Below, piece after piece: positions 56,542-64,000 of a stretch of DNA of 64,000 nucleotides (its first letter is position 1; each line of letters opens with the position of its first letter). Source of the stretch: Cephalopachus bancanus. Lineage: Eukaryota > Chordata > Mammalia > Primates > Tarsiidae. The notes below the pieces were generated by a model. It was not told where the DNA came from. It saw only the letters and a program-made list of their open reading frames with translations, and ran no database searches. The position numbers were made by a program, and so were the translations under genes. The stretch lies in assembly GCA_027257055.1 (NCBI GenBank), contig JAPVLO010000278.1, positions 1,922,001 through 1,986,000 of the forward strand. The letters run 5' to 3'.

Positions 56542-57774
56542 AAGAACTCTAAGGGGTTTAGAGTTCTCACATTCAGAGTGCAGTAAAAGGAAGGAACTAA
56601 GAACTTACCCCCTCCAAGGGTAAAAATCAGCCCGATGGTCACAAAGATCCTTGCCAGAGGGTGGAGGTCAGAAAGGGACTTAGGAGTAGCCTGCCGGATG
56701 GCAGAGAAACTTGCCAGAGGCTGCATATGGGAACTGGATCATATGAAGGGCCCCTGCTGAAGGGAGCAGGCTGGTACAGCTAGTGCCTACAAGATGCTGA
56801 GCTAAGCAGTGCCAGTCCTCCTTCACACTGACCTGCTGGTTCCAAGGCAGGAGTAGAAAGGGAGACCCATTCCCCCTGTTTGGACTTGAAGTCTCACTCC
56901 AGACCCTCTCTTAGCAAAGCCTAACATCGAGCCAGCAGGCGAAGGAGAAATGCCTACAGGGTCCAGCTCCAAGATCATGAGTGTGGCAAGGAAAGGGGAA
57001 TTTGAAGATGAGAGGTAATAAAATGGCAACTGACATATATATCCACCTTCTCCATGTGAGCTTTAATTTTGAGAGTGTGGACAACATTCACTCTATAATG
57101 GCAAGTTTAAAAATGGAAAATGCAAATTAGAGGCTATATAAATAAAATATCACTGGTCGTTATCATCTGATCAGGCAACTAAGTTTTATTCCTCAGACTT
57201 GTCTGCATTACCCAAACTTTCTAAAAGTTAACACATATCTACTTTTATCTGGAAGAAACGGTTATTCTAAAAGATTTTCATTCGTTATAGATTTACTGAT
57301 CCATTATTAAACAAATATACCAGTCAATTTGAAAGTGGGTTATAGACATCCATGGGTCTCTAAAGGACAGTGATTTTGAGGACACGCCAAACAGGCTCCT
57401 GCTGGATTACCCCCAGAACCTCTGCCCCTGCCATAAGCAGGGCCAGCATTCACCCTAATTGTCCTGTCCAGATCCCACACTCATCACATAATGTAAAAAG
57501 GGCACCAAGCAACAGCTCTTGCTCTGCAGTCAGAATTTACCAGCATGAATGCCCTTGTACACTTTTGATGTCTTGGACTCTGGAATCTGCTTATCTAGAT
57601 CTTTGCAACCTGTTTGTTTTTGCTTTGGCTAAAAGTCTTTGGATTTTGCACCATCCTTCCGACCATGCCTAGAGTGCTTGCCTAATCCTCAGGCTTTGAA
57701 ATGAGGCAATAGCAATAGTGAATGACAGGTAGATTCTGCTGCCCTATCCCCCTCCATTTTATTCCTCAGTACTT

Positions 57775-58030
57775 TTTTCTATGCCAGTCCCCTAGCTGAT
57801 ATCCTTTATGACTTAGTTCAGATAGCACCTTTCTGGAAAACCCATCCCCTATAGAGTATCTCTTGTACACCTTTATGCATAGTGCATTCTATATTATTTT
57901 GAACTTACCAGTTTTGGTGCCTTGTGTTCCCAGAATGGCGTGCTCCTGGAGGATGATCTAGGAGTTCTTCTTGGCATCCTTAGCATTTAATACTAGCTGG
58001 CATGGAGTGGGCACTCAATACAAGTCAATA
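57775..58030 (+). repeat. L2 LINE, 3' portion
   Basis: 'TATGACTTAGTTCAGATAGC', 'ACCTTTCTGGAAAACCCATC', 'CCAGAATGGCGTGCTCCTGG' and 'CTAGCTGGCATGGAGTGGGC' then 'ACTCAATACAAGTC' match the order of the L2 end ('cagctcaaatgtcacctcctc ... gcctggcacagagtagg ... ctcaataaatg'). Confidence 0.65.
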
Positions 58031-58834
58031 CATTGACTTTCTAGTCCCTTCCCTGCCATGTGTGCCCTGGCATGACAGAGCCTCTGTCAGGAGACGAACT
58101 TGGAGCCAGAGGAAACAGGGGAGGAAGTCCTATGCTTTGGTGTCACCATCAGCTCCTTGTGTTTTTCTTCAAGCTTATATCAGTGAATTTTAGGCAGGTC
58201 TGCAGAAACAGGCACATACACTCCTAAATACGCAGATTTTTCTCTGAAACAATAAAGGAGGAATAGAAAAAAGTAAATGGAACTCATTCTAAGCATTGTA
58301 GGTGGTATTTATAGGTTTCATCTGACACGGTTGAGGAGCCAGGAGAGTGAGTGCAAGTGTTATTTTCATAGCCGTGTCCAAATTTCCCTTCCCTTGCACT
58401 TTCACAAACTCTAACCTCACATGCAAATAGTTACCCATCTATCACTTTCACCAAAAATACATAAACAGGTGAAGCCGAAATGAGATCATACGCCTTGGGT
58501 TCTCACGATCATACCCTCAATTTCCCACACCAGAGACACCATCACTCACACGACGGTGCATGCCTTCTGTACACACCGCCTCCTCTCAAGTTACACAACG
58601 CTTTCACATATGTTAGCTCATCTGTTTATCACCAAAATACCACATGGGAGACCAGGGTTCAGGAAGATAGGTCAGGTTATTAGAAGCAAAGACCAGGGTA
58701 GATGGATATCCCCAGGATGTCACAGCCAGGTGATGTAGTCATGATACCCAAGGTACCCAGAGCTAGTGGGGTTGCAGCTTTCCCGTGACCTATGTTTGGC
58801 TCTCGGGGAACTCTCCTTGATAGAGGTATTGTCT

Positions 58835-58912
58835 GCTCCTGGCACCTGCTGACACACAGCACACAATAGGTGCTTAATGAATACGTGATTGATTGAATGA
58901 ATGAATGAAAGT
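58835..58912 (+). repeat. L2 LINE, terminal fragment
   Basis: 'GACACACAGCACACAATAGG' then 'TGCTTAATGAATACGTGATT' and three GAAT units form the L2 3' tail. The regions 58031-58830 and 58915-59385 are unique with no gene. Confidence 0.7.
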
Positions 58913-59387
58913 AGACTGGTCTCCTTTTAAATACCTTACATTAAACTAGTTATATCAGCTCAGCCTGATGGACATAAGCTCTACAGAAAAAAGAATTTCT
59001 AAATCTAGGCATGGCTAGAACCTTGTGCAAGCTCATAGCAGAGGATGAAGGAAGCTAGAAAATGCATTCACCTCAGCCAGGCACCACGTGTCCTATCACC
59101 TGCTTCCCTGTTGAGATAACTCAATCCCCCTTCCCCATCCATGGCTGAAATATTTTTTTCATGTCCTTCATGTCAGACTCGGAAGGTGACACCTTTTAAA
59201 ATTATCTGTAGGTCATCCTATGTGAGACTCATGCCAGGAGAACTTCTGTCACTTTCTAAAAAAAAAAAAAGGATGGTAGAATGCAAACTTCCCAGTGCTC
59301 CACCTCCTAAGTGTTTTGTTACTATTTCAGGAAAATCCAGATTTCCAGATCTGCATCTGGTTAGTCTTGCTTAATGAAATGTAAAAT

Positions 59388-59585
59388 CCAGAAAGAAAGA
59401 AGAAGGAAGGCAGGAAGGCAGGAAAGAAAGGAAGATAGGAAGGAAGGAAGGAAGGAAGGAAGGAAGGAAGGAAGGAAGAGAAGAGAGAGAAAAGGTAAGG
59501 AATGGAAAAAGAGAGAGGAGGGAGGGAAAAGGGGAGGGAGAGAAGGGATGGAGGAAGAGAGGGAGAGAAGGGAGGCAGGGAGGCT
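59388..59585. repeat. (GGAA)n / purine-rich tract
   Basis: About 200 bases with almost only A and G on the plus strand. It includes a run of roughly 11 GGAA units from about 59432, then GAGA and GGGA variants. An apparent 128-codon frame here (and its mirror on the minus strand) is low complexity and not a gene. Confidence 0.97.
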
Positions 59586-59876
59586 TGTCCAAGAGCGCAA
59601 ACCTGACTTCCAACATCCTAGTATCGTGTCAGGAGGTATCCTGAGAAATGAAATGGATCGAGTGAGAGGAGCAGTGGTGAATCTGTGGAGAGTTTCCCCA
59701 AAGATCACTGCTGAGATGAATGGCTGCCAAAATGTTGCCAGTGTGTGCAATTACATTTAAAAAAAAACATTAAAAAAACACAAAATTTAAATATGAGGTG
59801 AATTGTGAAAATAATAAATGTGTAAATAATTTAAAATGCTTAATATTTTAAAATAGTCTTTTAAAAGTTGGTATCA

Positions 59877-60203
<327 letters not shown>

Positions 60204-60404
60204 AAAAGTTGGTATCAGGAGACGCGCTTAATTCCCTTTACCTAATGGAAAATTGTTCAAAATTACTTGAATGACTTGAAAATCGCCTTCAGCGCTCCCC
60301 TGACCGTCATTTAGACAACATTCATGGGTCTTATTTTCCTTTTGTGCAAGCGAAGCACCTGCTAGGCTCTTCCACTGTCTTTTCATGTTTTTTCCACTTT
60401 TATA

Positions 60405-60470
60405 TCTTCAGCCAGGGCCCAATACAGAATCAAGAACTTAATAACTGCTTGTTGAATGAATGAATAACGT
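60405..60470 (+). repeat. L2 LINE, terminal fragment
   Basis: 'CCAGGGCCCAATACAGAATC', 'AAGAACTTAATAACTGCTTG' and 'TTGAATGAATGAATAAC' are the L2 end. Short but characteristic. Confidence 0.65.
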
Positions 60471-60474
60471 AAAA

Positions 60475-60700
60475 AGAATCACAAGTCTTGGATTCCAGTT
60501 CCAACACTGTCACTGCCTTTGAATGCATTCTTGAGAAGGGCATTTTACATTTCTGGGCCTCAGTTTCCTTACCAGGAAATGGAAGGGGATGAGGCGGTTG
60601 ACATTGATCATAGCTGACATTGATTAATCACTTCTTATGTGACTGGCACTACTCTCATTAGCTCTTTGAATCTTCACAATGAGGTACCCAGGGATTCTCT
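60475..60700. repeat. Two MIR fragments, head to tail in opposite orientation
   Basis: 60475-60600 reads MIR sense ('GGGCCTCAGTTTCCTTACCA'). 60600-60700 reads MIR antisense ('CACTTCTTATGTGACTGGCA', 'CACTACTCTCATTAGCTCTT', 'GAATCTTCACAATGAGGTAC'). Together they make a short inverted pair. A minus-strand open frame (60624-61043) runs partly through the second fragment. Confidence 0.72.
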
Positions 60701-61043
60701 CTTTCCAGGTCACCTCATTCACAACTCTGGAAAAAGAACCAGGTGCCCAGGGAGCTGTAGGAAAGTTTCTAGAAGGATCCAGGTTTCTCTGGCTGAAACA
60801 CATATCAGTCTCAGCCAGGTCATTTTGAGACCTGGAGCCTGATACTTCAGATGAATCCACTGGAAGGAAAACCCTTCTCTTTGCAGATTTCATCAGATAA
60901 CAATTGTAAGCAGCAGCAGCAGAGATGTGTGGGAGAGCAGTGAAGGAAATGACAAAGAGGAGAGCAATGGCTATAGCTGGTCTCTGATTCATTCTGCCAG
61001 AATGAGGGGAAACAAAATCTAGAAAGCCACCAGGAGACTCCAC
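60624..61043 (-). other. Open frame of 139 codons with signal-peptide-like start, probably fortuitous
   Basis: The predicted product has a second Met at residue 18 followed by a hydrophobic run 'AIAIALLFVISFTALPHISA', which looks like a secretion signal. The context of that Met (GCAGAATGA) is acceptable. The C-terminal part, however, is read through a MIR fragment. No family resemblance is visible, and no other exon is evident nearby. I think a chance frame is more likely than a gene. Confidence 0.12.
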
Positions 61044-62140
61044 TCAGTCCCCTATGATCCAAGGGTGTAACTGGCCAGGATAATTGCCAGCCCCAAGATG
61101 AATTAATTCACCTACCCTCTTGCATATGATGCCCTCAGAATAACAGGTGTAGGATATGGCGAGAAGGGAGTGGATGAGGGAAGATGCCATGCCCCAGTGG
61201 CTCTGAGGAAGCCAAACCTCAGGCTCCATTCAGCCATGAAGGAAAGTTCAGGCAGAGCCAGCTTCTCTCCCACTTGGCGGCTTTGAAGCTGAGCTTTGTA
61301 CCAAGAATAATTTTTTGCCTAATTTGAGAAGAGTAGGCATCCTTGAGAATTCCTGAAACATTTTGTTTCTTCTCAGTCCCACGCCGTTTCCTCAACAGCC
61401 TTCTAAAACACACTAGGGGCTGCTGGGAGAAACAGTGGGAGGAATGAGTCTTTCTTTCACAGAGCTTTTGATTAATTGGGAAGAAGATATTTGAACAGTG
61501 ACTTCACTGGGAAGCCTGCTGCTGGAAAACTGAACAAATTTCACACTCATTGTTTCAATATTTGCCATGAAATTCTTGGCCAAATTCTAATAAGAGACTG
61601 TCACTCTCCTCAGGCCCCCTCTCAAGGATGAAGAATAAACACATTTCTTCCTTTCTCCTATTTACTGTACCAGAAGCCATCTTTGAGGGAGCCAAGTTTA
61701 GTCAACAGGCGCCATGTTGCAGATCCAGACAAAGTGGATGACCCTGGTACATACGCGCTATGACACTGTGGACTAATTTCTTCCTGTCTCAAAACTACAT
61801 TCACCTCACCTATAAATTCACTTCAATATCTTTCACACCAAAAAATAATAATAATAAAGAAAAACCCACCACATAGGGAAGATTAAAGATGCATGAGAAG
61901 CTCCTGGCCCAGTGCCGATACACATACACAGAAAACAGTCAATACATTCATCAGAGTTGTTTCTTATTAATATCTTCATCATCATCCTGCATCCCCTTCC
62001 TCTGGGGTGGACCTGGAGGCTTGGATGAGAAGGTTCCAAAGTTCCAAGTCAGACTAAACTAGATTTGCTTCTCTTACTAAGTATGAACATTTCAAATGGA
62101 ATTATGCCTGTAGGATATATTTAGAAGACTGGTTAGTGCA
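61044..62140. other. Unique sequence, no gene recognised
   Basis: A GC-moderate stretch with no named element that I can support. 'CAACAGGCGCCATGTTG' near 61710 hints at an LTR remnant but is too short to call. A small (AAT)n run lies near 61846. Confidence 0.4.
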
Positions 62141-62522
62141 TTGCTAAGGCTTAAATGTTGCTTTGTGTTGACACTGAATTTCCAATGCAATAGTATTAGA
62201 ATGAGGGGTCTCTAGGAGGTGACTAGGTCACAGGGATCTGCTCACGTGAAGGGGATCAGTGCCCTTTCTTAAAGGATTGAGGGGGTTTGTTTGGCCCTTT
62301 TTCTTCCTTTTGCCCCCTACCATGTGAGGGCACAGTGTTCACCCGTTCTTCTGCTGTGTGAGCATCCCTGAAACATAAAACGAGCCTTCACCAGACACCG
62401 AATTTGCAGGCTCCTTGATCTTGAACATTCCAGACCTCCAGAACGGTGAGAAATCAGCTTCTATTATTTATTCATTACCCAGTCTAGATGTTTTGTTTTG
62501 GTGTCCTGAGTGAACCAAGGTA
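62141..62522 (+). mobile_element. MST/MLT1-type MaLR LTR
   Basis: Contains 'TCTAGGAGGTGACTAGGTCA', 'TTTCTTAAAGGATTGAGGGG', 'CTACCATGTGAGGGCACAGT', 'CTTCACCAGACACCGAATTT', 'CTTGATCTTGAACATTCCAG', 'ACCTCCAGAACGGTGAGAAA' and 'ATTACCCAGTCTAGATG' in the order of an MST-type LTR. It is diverged, with a weak 5' end. The young Alu follows at 62552. Confidence 0.82.
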
Positions 62523-62551
62523 TGCGTCGAACTTTAAAAATCAGAAGTAGA

Positions 62552-62843
62552 GCCGGGCTCGGTGGCTCAGCCTGTAATCCCGCGCCTTTGGGAGGCTGAG
62601 GTGAGTGGATTGCCTGAACCCGCAGGTTCGAGACCCGCCTGGGCAGCGAGACCTCATCTCTACAATAAATCAAAAAATCAGCCGGGCGTGGTAGCACATG
62701 CCTGTAATTCCGGCTACTCGGAAGGCTGAGGCGGAAGGATCACCGGAGCCCAGCAGGTCGAGGCTGCAGTGGCCAGGAGCGGCCACTGCACTCCAGTCGG
62801 GTGACAGAGTGAGACTCCAACTCAAAAAAAAAAAAAAAAAAAA
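62552..62843 (+). mobile_element. Young lineage-specific Alu, short-linker subtype, 16-base target duplication
   Basis: Full-length, with a clean A-tail of about 25 bases. Has GGGCAGCGAGACC, CCCGCGCCTTTGGGAGG, the right hairpin stem GTGGCC/GGCCAC, and a left hairpin with one change (GCAGGTTCGAGACCCGC). AAAAATCAGAAGTAGA occurs at 62536-62551 and 62844-62859. With its long pure tail and exact duplication it appears to be the youngest insertion in the window. Confidence 0.97.
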
Positions 62844-63249
62844 AAAAATCAGAAGTAGATAGGTCAGAGTCAGGAGCAATCAGTTTTGGGGAGGAAGGTT
62901 TGGTGTCTTCTCTGTGAATTGCATGTCTAGTGTCTGCTGTTGCTTTTGTACGGGGACTTCCCTCCCCACTTCCTCTGCTCTTCCTTTCCTCTCTGAGGGA
63001 TACAAACTCTGGAAAAAAATCCACACCAATGAGGCATAGCAAGGAAGATGGGAGTCAAAACCACTCTCTACTCGAGAAGTAAAGTATGGAAGATAAGCTC
63101 CCAGAAGTTCCTACCTTTTATTCCAGAATCCATTGTACCTCGTACACATGGCAATGGACTCCCATTACTCTGTTTTGACACTGAAGATATCACAAGGCAA
63201 AATTATTGAATTTGTCAGTGAATCCCAAAAACACCAAAGGAAAATTGGA

Positions 63250-63294
63250 ACACACACACACACACACACACACAACACACACACACACACACAT

Positions 63295-63325
<31 letters not shown>

Positions 63326-63328
63326 AAT
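63250..63328. repeat. (CA)n(GA)n composite microsatellite
   Basis: CA units interrupted once by AACA, a CATA, then about 12 GA units. The overlapping minus-strand frame rich in Ser/Leu/Val/Cys is a repeat artefact. 62860-63249 is unique. Confidence 0.97.
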
Positions 63329-63399
63329 ATGTAACTCTATATGTAAAATAAACAGTAACAAAACCAGCCCATTCCTAGTCTTTGTAGCTCTAATCATAA

Positions 63400-64000
63400 A
63401 GCAAGGAATCTCAGATTTCTCTGCTCACAGAGCAGCAATCCACAAAAGAACTGGGAGCACTGAGATCCCAGACTAAACCGAATCCCCATGCTTTCATATC
63501 ACCAGGTTCTTTTCTTTCTCAGCGAAAGAAAAACACAGGAATCATTTCCCCTGCAAGTTCCTGCTTTTACATTCACTAACTGTAACGGTTGCACCCATTA
63601 CTGTACTAAGGGATTTATCAGACACAAAAAAGAGGTCGCGCTTCTGACTTCCAAAGCTAGATGCCTCTGGAAGTCACCCTCTGCGGTGGGTTAGAGCAGG
63701 TACACAGGCTGGCTGGCTCCACTTGTGTGCCCCGCCCTACCGGGGCAGGCCAGGGGGAAAGAGCTGCCCCCAGGAGACTGCTGGGTTCACACTCAAGGGA
63801 ACCCGGGAGACCTCCTCCTGCTGATGATACCATCCCCTCTCAACTCCCGGGACCACATCTCCTAACCTGGAGACCTGCTGGAGTCTGGGCCCCTGGATTC
63901 TCAGTCCCCAAAACTGCCAGATGAAGTCCTTTCAGAGTCACCCTTTTGTAGGCTCCTTCTTCTTCATGGCATGTTCTTCCCTTTTCAGCAGTCGGGACTC
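63400..64000. other. GC-richer edge segment, no gene proven
   Basis: The last 350 bases are notably richer in G and C than the window average, with 'CCCCGCCCTACCGGGGCAGG' near 63730 (a short GC-rich palindromic patch). A frame of 87 codons (63661-63924) spans much of it without recognisable domain. At the very end a long pyrimidine tract leads to CCTTTTCAG at 63988, which fits a splice acceptor. It might be the flank of an exon beyond the window, or an LTR. Confidence 0.3.

Noticed and set aside
59361..59760. Arg/Glu/Lys-rich and Ser/Leu/Pro-rich frames on opposite strands
   Set aside because: Both are translations of the purine-rich microsatellite.

Overview
The window is mammalian nuclear DNA from a primate and contains no protein-coding gene that I can support. 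The primate call rests on many dimeric 7SL-derived Alu elements. Two layers of Alu are present: old AluJ-like copies, and a distinct young type with a restructured B-box region and right arm. I see no AluS or AluY copies, which argues against monkeys and apes. The strepsirrhine Alu signatures, as I know them, are also absent. A tarsier is therefore the best guess, by elimination. No long open frame has the look of a real exon. The longest ones fall in Alu, MIR, LTR or simple-repeat sequence, and a few weak exon-like signals are listed as findings.

Layout. 1-3600: L1 3' end, antisense L1, old LINE debris and an MLT1A-type LTR. 4000-9800: two separated Alu monomers, a long (TTC)n tract joined to an antisense Alu, about 1.7 kb of unique sequence, an L1 stub with target duplications, and a young Alu placed against an old one. 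9800-15600: mostly unique, with two young antisense Alus and MIR/L2 fragments. 15590-18400: an ancient L1 containing an AluJ, an antisense L1 stub with a 14-base target duplication, and a deleted mariner that still carries a broken DD34D transposase. 18400-27900: L2, MIR, MER5A, several (CA)n tracts and two repeat-poor islands that could be regulatory. 27900-28800: an MLT1-type LTR split by a second LTR. 29000-33900: largely unique, with one AT-rich island. 34276-39880: one ancient L1 cut by three Alus, an MLT1C, a hAT element and a Tigger-like element. 39885-40750: a repeat-poor island with a full palindromic CRE. 41400-49200: LTRs, two L1 3' ends, an AluJ, an ERV-type LTR, and L2/MIR debris. 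50430-54000: a 660-base-offset direct duplication, an LTR fragment, a young Alu, and an antisense L1 interrupted by another LTR. 54000-64000: unique sequence with L2/MIR pieces, an L1 tail with a duplicated end, a purine microsatellite, an AluJ, a MaLR LTR, the best-preserved young Alu, and a GC-richer edge.

The main interest is the record of mobile elements. Nesting order and target duplications give relative ages. The young Alu family has gained two perfect hairpins that AluJ lacks, and one copy has lost exactly the right-arm hairpin between flanking CTGC repeats. I found no previously undescribed multi-gene system. All family names are from memory of consensus sequences, because no search could be run.
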